Source of the DNA: Lota lota
Lineage: Eukaryota > Chordata > Actinopteri > Gadiformes > Lotidae
NCBI GenBank assembly: GCA_026745465.1
Contig: JACYXH010000813.1
Coordinates: forward strand, 634,501-698,500
DNA length: 64,000 bases
Direction of reading: 5' to 3'
Shown here piece after piece: positions 43,430 through 56,249 of this stretch. The position numbers and the translations under genes were made by a program. Numbering within the stretch: the stretch's first letter is position 1; every line of letters begins with the position of its first letter. The notes below the pieces were generated by a model. That model made no database searches. It saw only the letters and a list, made by a program, of their open reading frames with translations, and had not been told where the DNA came from.

Positions 43430-44656
43430 TCTGCCACAGTTGAGTTCCAAACAAACGGCCCTGTTTCACCAAGATGAAATGAAGAGTGAGTAGTAGTAAT
43501 GTGATGTTGATCTGTTGTTATCTCATGGTTGAGAGTTGAAGGGTGTCACTCGAGGAAAGAGGATCTTATAGTGAGGCCCAGCAGCATATGAAAAGCTTGG
43601 GCAAGCTTTCAGAGAGGGCTGGTTAACACACAATGCATGGCTGAACTGGGCAGCCTGCGCTGGCTCAACTGGTGTGGCTGGCAGTGGCACCCAATGGCAT
43701 CCAAGTAAGGTGGCGAGACACAATCCATTCAAGCTGGGAAGCAAACTGGGACTTCATCTGTGAGTGTCTCTCCATTGTGTAGTAAACACATACACATTTC
43801 TGCTTTTAATAGAAACAGCATTCAGGCTATCCTCATTTATAACAAATGTTATGTATTTTCATTTTCAAAATGCATCCAGTGGCATTTTGTAAGTATACAG
43901 TAAGTATTCATAATTAAAGTAAGTGTTCAAATATAAAATAAATCATTGCCATTTCAGTGGTCACTTTTTATGTTTGACTTTTTCATGCCATAAAATAAAT
44001 GTGATTTTCATTGAATACCTTTTGCTTTTTAAGCATATCAAGATAAATGTTTTGTCTTCATGGCATTGACCTGGAAGCAATGGTGTTTAGACTAATAAAT
44101 CAGAGCGTCTATATTTAATCATTAACTTACCTCAAAGCCTCAACAGCTGTTGGAAATTAACAATGTCTCACCCGCAGCCTGAGTGATATTACAGGCAATC
44201 CATAATGCATTAGAGTAAAATTATAGTGATTTTTAACTGTCTGAGAATTTATTATGCCACATATTCTGGATCCTCGAGCCTGTTTGTAAGGAAATGCCGT
44301 GATTTATCGTTGTATGGGGCTGTCACAGAGTTGCTTTTGAAGGCCTGGATAAATGCAAAATTGATGCTGAGAACACTGGAGCAAAACTTTCACAGGCAGT
44401 TTAGGTTAATGACAGTGGTATATATTTACCATTTTACATGTTCTTAGTTTGTGCACTAAAGAGAGGGGAGATGCTCAATACATTCTTACTTATATTTGTA
44501 CTTAATGTTTCATTCCCTTGGTTTGAAATCCTTTGACTGTGGGTTTGCTTTGATAAGTTGCTAACCTTTTAAGCTTGGCATTTCATCTTTGTTTAGTGTT
44601 TGATCCTCATGGTTGCATGACTTCACACATCTTTTTCTTTTCTTTGCGACCCACAG
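43430..44656. other. Intronic sequence, no gene seen
   Basis: AT-rich intron-like sequence. No exon found apart from the pieces listed. Confidence 0.45.
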
Positions 44657-44750
44657 TCGGAGATGAAGCATTGGTCCCAGGCGGAGGTCGAGTACATGGA
44701 GCAACGTAAGACTCTGTCTGGGGATGTCCTGCTGTCACCAGTGTTTGTCT
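44657..44750 (+). pseudogene. Dynein exon remnant: AAA5 start 'TLSGDVLLSPVFVCY'
   Basis: Acceptor ACCCACAG/. The frame reads EVEYMEQRKTLSGDVLLSPV, FVCY, matching 'VExFKxQExTLCGDVLLTAAFVSY'. Sequence conservation is lost afterwards. Confidence 0.88.
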
Positions 44751-44892
44751 GCTACCCGAGATCACCCTTGACATTACCTGCCCACTTTCCTTACCTGGCC
44801 CCTATCTTGTCTCCCAATAAGTGTACTAAAGCTATATAGGTGCTTCTACCAATGAAGCATATATTTGAATGTCGAATGGCATCTGTTCCGGG

Positions 44893-45122
44893 TCTCCATC
44901 CCGCTGACAGCCCAACTGGACCCTGTCCTCATGCTCATAGATGACGCTGTGCCCTTGGCACAACCAAGGGATGCCAGATGACCAAATGTCCATCGAGAAC
45001 GCCGCCATCCTCACCACCAGTGAGTGCTGGCCGCTCATTGTCGACCCCCAACAGTAAGGCGTCAAATGGATCCGAAGCTAGTACTCCACCAAGCTCAGAG
45101 TGGTGAATCTAGGCCAGAGAGG
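44893..45122 (+). pseudogene. Dynein exon remnant: AAA5 'WPLIVDPQQ'
   Basis: The frame [17 protein letters not shown] is followed, shifted, by [19 protein letters not shown] and [14 protein letters not shown], then stop and GVKWIRS. It matches 'LPSDRMSTENAxIL...RWPLMIDPQxQGIKWI'. Donor at GAGG/GTGAGC. Confidence 0.92.
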
Positions 45123-45287
45123 GTGAGCAAAACAGGGGGCAATATGTGTGGCTTAATAATCACAAATTCTTCAATGTTAATGCATTAGGAGGTGCTAGGA
45201 TGTAAAAATAAATAAATAAATGAATGGAGAATGGTATGTGGGGTATGTCGGGCCTAATAGCAACACTGAGTCCATTTCATTGTGCAG

Positions 45288-45363
45288 GTATCTGGACATT
45301 ATAGAGCAAGCATTGGCCTGCTGTGATCCTCTACTGGGAAAAAACACCATAAAAAAAAGAAAG
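45288..45363 (+). pseudogene. Dynein exon remnant: 'YLDIIEQAL'
   Basis: TGTGCAG/ and AAG/GTCAGT. The frame YLDIIEQALACCDPLLGKN, TIKKRK joins in phase to the previous exon. The 'xGDTxLIENIxExVDPVL' middle is deleted in frame. Confidence 0.9.
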
Positions 45364-47887
45364 GTCAGTACGGACAAATAATATTATTGAAGAAATATTA
45401 AATATCCAATCCCTAGCTCTACTGTCCACCAACAGAAGATGTACTACATATTTCTGTGTTTAGTAAGTGTTTAGTAAGCATTTCATTAAGCAAAAAGCCT
45501 TAGGGCTGTGTTCATGGGGGAGTGAAACATTTCAAATCAATGCATGTTTTTTTATCTCTCCCCTGTTGATACACGAGTCAATAAACCCACAACTTGTCTC
45601 TAGTGCCCCTGAGACAATGGCAGCAGAAATACCAGATGGTTGAACTTTTCTCTGGGTATTGAAACTGCCCCCTGGCAGGACGTGACTGACTACATTATGA
45701 TCGCCTCCTCTGTCTTCGGATTATAGATGCGTTTGCTGTTGTGTGTTCTGAATCTCAGAGGCCAATGTATTGATCGCGTTTTTCATGGCTGGTTGATAGA
45801 TAGTGTATTTGTGTGCTTATATTTTCTATGTGTGATGATGCATATTTAACAGCGAGCAGGAAGACTGGGTGTGTTAGTGCTGTGTTGTGGTCAACTTGCT
45901 TTCTCCTACAAGGTTGTAAAATACATAAGGGGGCTGAGACCCTATGCTCCTTCATCATTATTGCAAGCTAGTCAGGGACCAGGGGGTTTATTGTTGGGCT
46001 TATTGTGTGTAGACGTGATCTGTAATACATTTGTCCTCACCTATTTATAAAAAAATATGTTTGCATGAAATAATGGACATGAACAATTAAAGCCATGAAA
46101 CAATTATCAGAACTGATAGTTACTGAGTGAATTATGAAAATATAAACACAATCCATTCATGTCATCTTGTTCTAGATGCAAACTAGAATATTTGACCAAA
46201 TGGAAAAATAATCTGCCTACGGATTAACAAAACCAGATTTAAAAGACAAGGTCTCAAAGCGAAAGGGAATGTAATATTTGAACATGTTTAACAACACTTC
46301 AATAATACCTAGCCAGTCTCATTATATTTTTAATGTTACTTATTAACACCTTTCTCTACATAATGGACAAAGAATCATCAAAATCAATATTCTGCGAAAA
46401 ACTAGATTATTCATTCAGCCATTACATTATAACTCACTCATAGAGTTATGTATAATAATACTCTATGATTATCTTATTACTACCTGCTCCTCATCAGAAA
46501 TCAATTTGTACCACATTACTGTTTCCTCAATATCTTACGCATGCAGAATACCGTATCACCATTTACAACTGATGAATTTCATCCAATGGGTTTCAACCGT
46601 TGAGTAAATAGAAGAATGAAAATACCATATATTGACACAGTGCACGTCTCTCTTTGGCACCAGTCTTGGTCATTTGCTAACTTCAGGAAACATGGAGCAT
46701 TTAAGCGTTCATTTCGCTTCTCTCCTGAAATCCTGTCTCCAAATGTAATGACTCCGAATTTATGACAATTCATCAGGTAAATGTGATTATAAGTTTATTC
46801 CATGGAGATGACCCCCAACACTTGTTTCTTGCCTGTGATTAATACAACCTGCTGGGGTGACCGTGATGGATGTGGTAGGTCTCCAGACCTGAAGTTCATT
46901 AATAATTGGAATGTTGTAGAGTGTGTAGTAATGAATACTAATTATTCCTTTCATGGCTGACAGAAGACTACAAGCCAATCCATCAGAGGGGACTTTCATT
47001 TGGTGGAGTAATGGTTCTATCAATAGTACATTCATTCTGGCTTGTGAAGATATAGAGTTGAACCAGATCCTGGCCATGAGGAACCTGTGCTGTAAAAATG
47101 GGGCCCCTCTGTGACATCCAGTTTGCTTGTTGTGTATGTGTGTGTATGTGTGTGAGATTTGAATGTGGATTAATAATGTGAAGCAGCTAGGTAATTTGTA
47201 CAGTTCAAGGAATCGGAAGTTCAAATGAACTCTGTCATGTTATTCAACATTTTACATAAAAAGGAATGAATTGAATCGTTTTAAAGTTTGTTCACCTTCT
47301 GTTATCATTACTACTACACTTATGTGGTATATCCTGATACTTTACAAAGATTTTTTTTATAAAGGTTCACATCTAAACTGGGGTACGTTGCAATAAGTAC
47401 TCAATTCCTAAAGGCAACGATTTCTCATCCAATTCAGTTTGAACTAAACACCTCATATATTCAACACATTATTCACTAGAACATAATCTGTTATATTTAC
47501 TTTCCAGGCATATTCTGCAGCTACCTAAGTTGTTGAGGTGGTAACAATAAACAACCTAATCTGTTTTCATGAACCTGGTTGATAACATGGGGTGCCTTAT
47601 ATACTGTAAATTAACTGTTTTATTTTACTTTTTCATAACAAGTTGGACCATTTTGTAGATACAAAATGGTGCAACTTGTTATGAAAGTGGTAAAATGCCC
47701 CATTTCCATGTCCCTTGGAGGGTCCTCAATATATTATAATTTATTTTCTGACTTATCAGCCAACAAACCCTGCCAAGAAAATAATACACCAACATCTATA
47801 ATAGTAATATGACCGCTAAGTTAACAGCTAAACGTAAAAAACACTATATCCTTTAGAGTGTGTTAATCAATATGTATCCTCCCTTAG
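45364..47887. other. Long intron, no gene seen
   Basis: AT-rich. A short inverted repeat of TTTCATAACAAGTTG / CAACTTGTTATGAAA lies at 47632-47683, a possible hairpin or small MITE. No exon found. Confidence 0.45.
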
Positions 47888-48093
47888 ATTCAGGTACATC
47901 TAGTTTGGAGGTAAAGAGTGCAAGTACAACAACCACTTCAAACTCATTCTCCACACCAAGCTGGGCAATCCCCACTTTCCTCCCGAGCGCCAAGCGCAGA
48001 CCATCCTACTAGACTTCTCGTGACCCACGTTGGTCTGGAAGATCAGCTCCTCGGGAAGGTGGTGACCGGCGACCCGACCTGGAAGCTCTCAAA
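47888..48093 (+). pseudogene. Dynein exon remnant: '[15 protein letters not shown]'
   Basis: CCCTTAG/ and AAA/GTAAGT borders intact. The frame YI, TAG stop, then [20 protein letters not shown] and [18 protein letters not shown], stop, then [18 protein letters not shown] with a shift. It matches 'YNxNFRLILHTKLxNPHYxPExQAQTTLINFTVT..GLEDQLL'. Confidence 0.93.
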
Positions 48094-48370
48094 GTAAGTG
48101 TAGCGGAGTGACCTTAAGGGTAAACCTCACTCCCAATGCATTAGGAGTGCTACAACCACTGATCGCAAGGTTATAGCGTTCGTCTTCCAAACCTTGGTGT
48201 TGGTGGCTGGAGACCCAGCAACTTAGTGGTGTCGTACAGCTGGCATTATGTAAGCCATCCTTGAAAATTGGAATAGTTAAAGAGTGATTTGACAAGGCAC
48301 CGGAATCAGAGACATCTCTGACCACATATTTTCAGATTCCGATTTTGTTCGTTTTTTGCACTTCCACGTG

Positions 48371-48531
48371 AGCTGACAACAAGGCAGAACCACTTCAAGA
48401 TCGAGCTCAAGAGCTTAGAGGACCACCTGCTGAGCTGCCTCTCAGCCGCTAAGGGCTATTTCTTTAATAACATTTCCCTGGTGGAGCAAATGGAGGGCAC
48501 CAAGACCGCGGTGGCTCACATTCATTGCAAG
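48371..48531 (+). pseudogene. Dynein exon remnant: '[17 protein letters not shown]'
   Basis: The frame [20 protein letters not shown] and [16 protein letters not shown], ending CAAG/GTGAGG, matches 'LKxLEDSLLxRLSSAxGNxLxDxxLVExLExTKxTAxEI'. This exon is open. Confidence 0.93.
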
Positions 48532-48769
48532 GTGAGGCCATTACGCCAGGAATGGGTCCCCTTTTCAACTGGTCCGAGCCGGGCTGAGTGCATGTTATTT
48601 CCTTACCGTAAGAACGCTACTCGTCCCTTTTTGAATGGCATACAGCGACCCCGGCGCCTCATTTCCATCTAAATTTGCATCCAAACGATTACTACATGGT
48701 GTAATACGTTTTTTTTTTAAGCATTACTGCATTTTAAGAAGTACTACTGTCATTCTCTTGTGTAATTGG

Positions 48770-48872
48770 AACACCACGGTGGAACTTTACCCCTCAACTG
48801 CAGAGAGAGCGTCACTCCTTTCCTTCATTATCAACAACCACATCAACCCCATGTTCCAGTTCTCCTTCAAGG
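48770..48872 (+). pseudogene. Dynein exon remnant: 'AERASLLSFIINN'
   Basis: The frame YPSTAERASLLSFIINNHIN, PMFQFSFK ends at AAG/GTCAAC. It matches 'YRPAAARASLLYFILNDLxxINPxYQFSLK'. Confidence 0.9.
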
Positions 48873-49203
48873 TCAACACTGTCTGTTGTCTTTGCTGTTG
48901 GATTGTTGGGTGTGGGATTGTTTCAAAATGTTTTTGTTCATTTTCTGTCCACAAGCTAATTGATTATGTCGTTTAATAGCCTTGTTTATTAAATGGTGCA
49001 ATTCTTTTACCTTTTTTATATTATAAGATACAAATACTTTTGTCTACAAAAAGTCAGCATAAATATCAGTTCTGATAAAGATTAAAAAAAATCCATAGCA
49101 TCATAGCATTATCCTGTGCACATGACAACTCTATAATGTATGTTTAATACATGTTTAAAAACGGTACACTAAAATGTATGTCCTATCTGTGCTGGATACG
49201 CAG

Positions 49204-49353
49204 GTGTCACCAAGGTGTTTTTAAAAGCCATGGGCCAGGCGGAGCAGGACAAGGATGTGTTGACCACCTGACTGAGGCCATCTACTCAGCATTCCTGTAC
49301 ACCAGCCTGTTCCAGAGAGACAAGTTAACCTTCCTGTCACACACCACATCCAG
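49204..49353 (+). pseudogene. Dynein exon remnant: 'LFQRDKLTFLSHTTSR'
   Basis: ATACGCAG/ and CAG/GTAAGG. The frame VTKVFLKAMGQAEQDKDVL is then shifted to LTEAIYSAFLYTSLFQRDKL, TF, matching 'xxVFxxAMxxAExxxxLxxRVxxLxDAITYSVFxYTxRGLFERDKLTF'. Confidence 0.92.
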
Positions 49354-50117
49354 GTAAGGGGCCCGGGGGCCACCTCAAGGTGGGGTCTTCTGTTGCCCTC
49401 ATCAATCAAAGGACTTTTCTGGCCCCACATTAACTTCAATTAAAGTTCAGTCAGCGGGGCCATACGCCGATATAGATTATCTTTCACCCATCGGTGCTCA
49501 TGAATGCTGCACGGCCAGTCGGTTCTGACAAGGGCTGGGATCAGGTGGGACTGGGCAATTATCTTTCATTGAACCAACTGTTTTCCTTTTGATAGTGGTG
49601 AGTGTGAAAGTTTTCCTTTGTAAAGCCATTGAGAAGAATGGATCTAGCTGTATGCTTTATGGTTCATGAATTGAAGGCCAAGATCTTTATCTGATATCCT
49701 TTTCCATAATTGTAATCAGGGAATTCAGTTTAACAAAACACTACAATCCAATTAAACGATGGATGTTTTTAGTAGAATTTATTATTTGTAACCCACAGAA
49801 GACAACTCACATTAAGTTTACCCCGATCAACAAATATGTTTTACTTGTGCTTTGTAAAATGATATCCACATGAATATTTCACGATTCTCAAATACCTATT
49901 TTTCACTTGCAAAAATGTATCCATTTGATTTAAATTTTACACACAAATGAGTCAATACACATTTGTTTTGTGCAATGTGTATACTGCTGTACAGTGTGCA
50001 GCAGTGATGTCAGCGTCATAGTACCTCAGGGAATGCCATCAATCAAAACTAAACGCAGAAATCACTATTATGTAACAAAATATGTTAATATTGAAATACT
50101 GTAGCAATGTCCATTAC
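49354..50117. other. Intronic sequence, no gene seen
   Basis: AT-rich. Nothing recognised. Confidence 0.4.
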
Positions 50118-50890
50118 TACACATCACCTAGGTGGCTACCACACTCCCCCTAGGTGGCTTTCCTGGGCTCCTCCAACATCAGGCCACAAGTTATAGGTGT
50201 ACAAAACGAATAAACGAGTACTCGCTGAGATTTGGGCTGTGTTTTCAATCAGAGGTTTTTGGTATTTCTGGCATCCCTCACACTGATTCGTGTATTCCAG
50301 ATTAGCAGACCATAGACAAGCTGTATCCTCAGACCGTATTAGGTACTGGGTGGGATTTGACCCATGGACCTTCTGCTTTACAGGGGAATGCTCCACTTAC
50401 TGAGCTATTAGCAGACATATGCTGCAGATCATCAGAACATGTTTTAGAAGTGGGTGTTTTGTCTAAGAATTGGGAGAGTTTTTCACACTTAGCGGTTTTT
50501 GGAAGATGACAAACTGAAGAACGTGGCGGAATAATACTTTTGTTTAAATAAAATTATAAATAAAAAACGAATTATTTTTTTATTTCAACCTGAATCACGG
50601 CAGACATAAAGAACATCTCAAACAAACATATGGCTAGTTATAGTGGGAATCGAATCACAAACCTCTGGAACAGATACCATATGCTCATACCAATGAGCCA
50701 TTGAGAAGTGAGAAAGAACACGGGAAAAGCAGTACATGTTTGAAAAGTGGGCGTTTTCTCCACACTTCACTTCATTTTCTCTGGCACTCACACGGTCTGG
50801 TTTTAATAAAATAAATGGGGTCAATGTAGGGTAAAATTTAGTCAATCACATCTTTGTACATGTAAAATGAAGTGCAGAGACCAGAAAATT
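50118..50890 (-). repeat. Interspersed repeat with two tRNA-derived modules
   Basis: Starts with the CACCTAGGTGGCT motif pair also found at 1745. On the minus strand 50413-50343 contains an A box (TAGCTCAGTAAGTGG) and B box (GGGTCAAATCCC). A second module at 50706-50637 has TGGCTCATTGGTATGAGC and GATTCGATTCCCA. Each is preceded by a similar AGTGGG(T/C)GTTTT segment on the plus strand, so the unit is probably duplicated. Acceptor-stem pairing is not preserved, so these are SINE-like promoters, not tRNA genes. Confidence 0.55.
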
Positions 50891-51249
50891 AGCTTTTGTT
50901 AAAATTGGGAGGACCTTTTGGGAGCTATGGATACTTCCATCAAATGCAGCGGTGTGCTGAAATGTATTTTTGGCTGTAGCGCCCAGATCGTTTAGAATTT
51001 CAGAACTCTTTGTTGGCGTTTACTAATTAGGCTCTAGAGAATCAAGTAAAGCTATTTTGCTGTATAATAGACGAGTGGTCAAACAGAAGATGTTACATTT
51101 ACTTTAATGAGACATGTCCCCATTGCAGTAATTCTAATGCATAAAAACAATTGGCCTCTGGGATATGTTCAGGGTATGAGAAGATGCAACATATGACATA
51201 AAATGCATGCCTTCAGATGACACAGTCTGTAAGATATGGCTGCATTAAT

Positions 51250-51480
51250 GGTGCACTGTTCATCTGATGACTGTATCGCCCCCTATGGCCCGATTTGGAC
51301 AATTCCTGGTTCCTCCTTACCCATCAGCCTTTAGGTATATCAAGTTTGATGATGATTGTCTAAAGTTAACCCCTAATTTTGGCTCCTTGAAGCTCATTGG
51401 AAACATTTTGGCCTCTGGCGGTCATATTTTTAGGACTATCACCATCATCTCACTTGACCAATTAGAGCCTTGACCCTCAA
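51250..51480. repeat. Possible dispersed repeat
   Basis: CGCCCCCTATGGCCCGATTT and 'TATATCAAGTTTGATGATGA' phrases resemble common fish interspersed repeats. No ends are defined. Confidence 0.25.
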
Positions 51481-51843
51481 CTGTCCCAAAGTTGGTTCCA
51501 CTCAAATCTGCCATTCGGGCTAGGAATTGTAGACATTTTAGTGAATAGTTATAGTGATTCATATTATTATATTAAGTTCAAAGTTATTTATCGAATATCC
51601 TCTCGACCGCATCTCGACCACTCAACTCTTCTTTCGCCTCACTTTTTTGTACCTTTGACCTGATTACAACTACCTACCCATGTACCGAACCATTGCCTCC
51701 AGTAAAGACTAATCTCTCTGATTCTACCTGCCTGTCGTCACGAGTCTTGCTTTTAAGTCCTACATCAGTTTGCACCAGCGTCACAGGTCTAGTCGTTTGA
51801 AGATATTGTAATGCGGAAATAAGCTGCGTGCAACACATTTTCA

Positions 51844-51847
<4 letters not shown>

Positions 51848-51916
<69 letters not shown>

Positions 51917-51926
51917 CCTCCCTCTC
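51848..51926. repeat. (TC)n microsatellite
   Basis: Mostly TC, with TCCC at its right edge. Confidence 0.95.
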
Positions 51927-53042
51927 CAACACACTGACAAAGGACTGTCTAAATAGCCCATCCTCTCCTTGCAAACATAAAAAATTTAAATAAACCCCTG
52001 ACCAAATAAGCACAAACAAGAAGAGAATTCAAATGAAGTTAGGTTTACTGAAGGTTTAACAAATTACAATAAATTGAGATGGAAGTAGAGCAAGAAAGTC
52101 GTCTTTGTTTGTGTCAAAGTTACATAGTAGAAGAGTATTATAAAAAAGGTTAAACGTTTGGCGTACAGAGTAACAGCATCGGGACACTGGTAATATGGTG
52201 ACATGAGTATATCGTACACAACTTGTTTGTAGGTATATTCTTTAAAAGTCCCTTTTTTGTTATCAATTTGAAATTTGTCACTCAAATCTAGACCCCCTCC
52301 ATATGAACTCTGTTCCAACTCCTGTACCTTTACTCAACTCACATAAAGTTTTTTTTCTGAATCTGGGACTTTGCAACTAGCCCTGCCCCTTGTAGGGTTG
52401 GTTATATCGATGGCTAGGGTGTTCTCATTGGTGGCATCAGGGGGTCCACAAGCTCCTCCTATTGGTGGAGCTTAAACAATTACATCATTTTCTGTGATAC
52501 CATTATTTCTTTGATTGTACAAAATATGATAAACATAAATGGCAAAATACCTTTGAATATGTAGTTATTACATTAACATTGTATTATGAGGATTATACTG
52601 ATTATACTCATAGGGAATTATTTCCCACACTACCCCACGATTTAATTCACCACATCACATTATCTACAGAAGTTTGGGTATTCGACTCATCTAAAGGTAA
52701 GTAAGCAATTTAACGTTGTTACTTGCGGACATTTCAGTAGAAATAAATGACATAATTTGAATAAATGTAACTTTAATAAAACTTGAATACACTCATGTTC
52801 ATCGTCCGTGAACATGATTTCTGTTCTGAATCACGTCAGATAGATTTCCACCAGCAATGGCGATGAAGACAACAACTCCCATGAACCCACGTTACTTCAC
52901 GACATCATCAAACTACGTATTTTGTTATTGTTTAGATTAAGCGACCCCTAGCGGCAGAAATGACATATTATTTAAATCTTATTTTATACCTCTATATTTG
53001 ATTACATTAAATATTATTACATTGATGGTGTGCTGTTGCAAG
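51927..53042. other. Intronic sequence, no gene seen
   Basis: AT-rich. Conserved D6/AAA6 dynein exons expected here were not found. Confidence 0.4.
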
Positions 53043-53161
53043 GTTGAAGCTGGGCTTTTCAACCACCAAGGCACACTGCATTATGTGTCCCTGGGTCAGG
53101 GTCAGGAGCAGCAGGCAGAGAGGGTCCGAACAAACGATCCCAGCACTGGCTCTTCCTGCAG
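53043..53161 (+). pseudogene. Dynein exon remnant: 'VSLGQGQE'
   Basis: TGTTGCAAG/ and TGCAG/GTACAG. The frame VEAGLFNHQGTLHYVSLGQG, QEQQAER matches 'VExxGxxLGFxxxxxxLHNVSLGQGQExVAE' of AAA6. Confidence 0.85.
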
Positions 53162-54630
53162 GTACAGTCAGCATGACTCAGCAGCATCCAGAACGCAGGA
53201 CCCATCTCAGGCAGCTGTTCCCAGCAACCACTTAAGCATGTAATCTAATTATGATAGCGCCTGAGCTCGGGAAATGAACTCAATTCTGTTTAATCAAAAG
53301 TGTTATTGGCCAAATCACCTGTGTAAATGCCTGCCACATCGGGAAAGCTCTGCAGTAAGTAGCAGTCCACATATATTTCAAATATAATATTCAAACACTA
53401 ATTTACATAATTTATCATTTATTGACACGGGAATAATACATTCTAAGAAATCTTAATAGTAAACATTGTTAGTGATTCATTCATTCTCTCATTCGCCATC
53501 TGGCATTTATAAAATACATTTTAACTTATGACTTAAAAATGTATGACTTGTTTATGTTTTTGTTTGTTTGATTGTGAAAATGTTTAACTACTAACTTGTT
53601 TAACTCCAATGTTTTTTATAGTTTCTACTTGGTTTACTTTTGTTTTATTTAATACTCAGAAGCAATTTACATCATGTACTTTTTTCACCTTATAAATTGT
53701 AATGAGATTATGGGAATAGATAATATTTAGGTTTTAATACTAGTTCCCTACTTGTAGTCCCTCTTTGTCTACAATTATTGAGGGATATCTGTATTCCTAT
53801 CATTGCTCATCATTCTACCCAACTACTAAGATTCAAGCAATCATTTAGTTTTAGCTCATCAGAAGAAAACAACAAATAGAAAAATCCATGTTCTACCTAA
53901 TGTGTGTCTTTTAGCAATTATGTCTCCCAGATCTTCTGCCTTCCAAAAAAAAACGAAAAACGAATGTCCTTCATTATGTTAACCAAACAGTAACCTGTAT
54001 GCGCGTACACAGGGAATTCATTAGGAGGGCAATGAAGCGTTCTCCTAAATGTAATTACATGCAGCCGATGTGACAGTTAGGAATGCTTTATAAGTGATCA
54101 CTGCAATTAGAGCTGATGAAGGAAGCAATTTGCAAAACAATACAAGTACAAATGATTGTGAGCCTCCATCTTTTGTAATTTGTTATGAATCACATTTTTT
54201 TTCTTTCTCTTTCCTCCTTCACCCATGCAGATCATAATCTCCCACTGTGAATGTCATACATTATATCAATGTGTGCAAAGAAACACAATATTCCACAGCT
54301 ATCTGCCGCGGAAGAGCTTAATTGGGAGGCAATCATATTGTAACTGCCCAGAGGAGTTCTTTTTATGGCAGAAATAGTGTGTTCATCAAGGATCCGATGG
54401 GAAAGCATTAGGTATTGTGTACAATTGTAATATCTCCAACTTGAAGTAATGTGTCGTTTGATAATATATTCTTTTTCTAATTATTCCTATGGGCGCTATA
54501 TATTATTAGGCTTGATTCCTCTCAGTGATGTCATGTTAATTTCAGCTGTAACTCCCCTTAACTCAGGGGTCAACAGGGGTATTAGTAAGCATTGAGTCAA
54601 CTGTGTGTGTTTGTGTGTCTTTATGTCCAG

Positions 54631-54712
54631 GTGCCTTTCGAGGACCTGTGTTATCTATTTGGGGAGATCATGTATGGGGGTCCCTTTACAGATGAATGGG
54701 ACAGAAGAATGT
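54631..54712 (+). pseudogene. Dynein exon remnant: '[17 protein letters not shown]'
   Basis: TTATGTCCAG/ and TGT/GTAAGT. The frame [28 protein letters not shown] is the class-diagnostic stretch of axonemal beta-type chains ('[28 protein letters not shown]'). The frame is open. Confidence 0.95.
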
Positions 54713-55404
54713 GTAAGTATGGCCGCAGATCCTGTGAGGGACTTCTGAAAAACATAAAGTTGTCCCCCGAGTATAAATTATTTCTAAATAAATTGTTATT
54801 GAAAATATATATTTAATAGAAGCTGACTCCACTTTGAAATAATTCACAAATAAACACAGCACTTTTTAAAGGTTTTGTTTATGTCCCCGTATGTATCCGC
54901 TCAGTGGTCTGAACCTTTGCATTTACTATTAATGGCTGTGTCTGTTACAGCAGATAATTTGATATAAGTTGGTGAAATTATTTATGTCCCCTCCAGAAAA
55001 TACTTTTGAAAAATGCCTCGTTTGTGGTCCCCCCCCCTAAGTTGTAATGAGATTTGCACCCTTGTGTGTAAGACTTCAGGGATACCTGCACCCCAAGATG
55101 GTTAGTCAAGCCAATCTCCCCATGCTTTTTTTTACGGGAAATGTTTGGATCTGTTTCATGTAGCATATATTTGGTTTATTCCTCTTTCTTTCTAGAAAAA
55201 TAGGCCAGGAAATAAAGAAAACTGTGAAAAATCTGTAAGACAAATACTACTTCTAACTAAGCTGCCATTAAAACTACTACTAAGTAAAGATTACTGTTGA
55301 CCGAAATTATACAATCACTATATGATCATATTTATAAGTAAGCATGAGTGATATGTATCATTGAAAATCGTTTGGGATGAAGTAAGGTCGACCATGTGCT
55401 CTAG
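54713..55404. other. Intron, no gene seen
   Basis: AT-rich; a conserved exon ('PGFPLPPNMDYxGYHxYID') expected between the two flanking exons was not found. Confidence 0.4.
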
Positions 55405-55497
55405 AATGGAGACCCTGCTGTCTGCGCTGCTTAATGATTCAGTGCCGGAGTCCTGGGGCAGACTGGCTTATCATTCTACCAAAACTCTTGAACAGTG
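55405..55497 (+). pseudogene. Dynein exon remnant: C-terminal domain 'VPESWGRLAYHSTKTL'
   Basis: TGCTCTAG/ and GTG/GTAAGA. The frame METLLSALLNDSVPESWGRL, AYHSTKTLEQW fits 'LxxALFxDxVPExWxxxAYPSxxxLxxW'. The frame is open. Confidence 0.9.
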
Positions 55498-55798
55498 GTA
55501 AGAAGACTTTACTGTCATAAATGTTGTCATTACACTAGCAGACTAGTGAGTATTCGTCAGCATTTATGATTGTCTTACTCTCAGTATAATTTATTAATAA
55601 GTCAGAAGATTGTTTTACGGTAAGTAAGGAACATAAGTGCTCACATTCCCCACCAGTGCCTCAAACCATGATTAACTTAACCCTCACAAATTATCATTTG
55701 TCAGGCTTTTTTTTGTGGACAGTTGCAATCCTAACCATAATTTATAAAGTACTCAACACAGCCTACCTAATCCAGACTACATACTGTATTTTCTGTAG

Positions 55799-55960
55799 CC
55801 ATCATGCAGAGTATTCCCCGTAAGAAACGCTGGCCCTTGGACCAGATAACACCAAGAAGACAAAGGAGGACTATGGCCATCCACCCAGAGAAGGGGCCTA
55901 CATCCACGACTCTCCATGGAAGGATAGCATGGAACCGATCTTTACAGGCGTCTTAAGCAG
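55799..55960 (+). pseudogene. Dynein exon remnant: C-terminal domain '[15 protein letters not shown]'
   Basis: Acceptor TTTTCTGTAG/. The frame [15 protein letters not shown], then, shifted, [20 protein letters not shown] matches 'IMQSMARKNEWPLDKMCL..DVTKKxREDxxxPPREGAYVHGLFMEGARWD', seen in the DNAH9/11/17 class. The rest is degenerate. Confidence 0.9.
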
Positions 55961-56249
55961 CACTATGCTGCTGTGCTCACCATTCAATGGACTCATAGTT
56001 AATTATATTTTGACTTAAATAAACAATATATAGAATTTTCTATATGAAATATTTACATATACATGTTTTTATTGCATTTTAAATAAGCAGTTATATATAT
56101 TTTTGGGGGAAATATGTGATTGTTATCTTCAAATGACAAGAACTGTTAGACATTGCTCTAGCCTATCAAATCATCCTCATGTCCCCCTCTTCACACACAC
56201 ATGCACTCGCTGGGACACCCAAGATGAAGTCATTTCGGACTACTAAACT

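Noticed and set aside
50343-50413. A functional tRNA gene
   Set aside because: A and B boxes are present but the 7-bp acceptor stem does not pair and the anticodon arm is not convincing, so it is treated as SINE-like.
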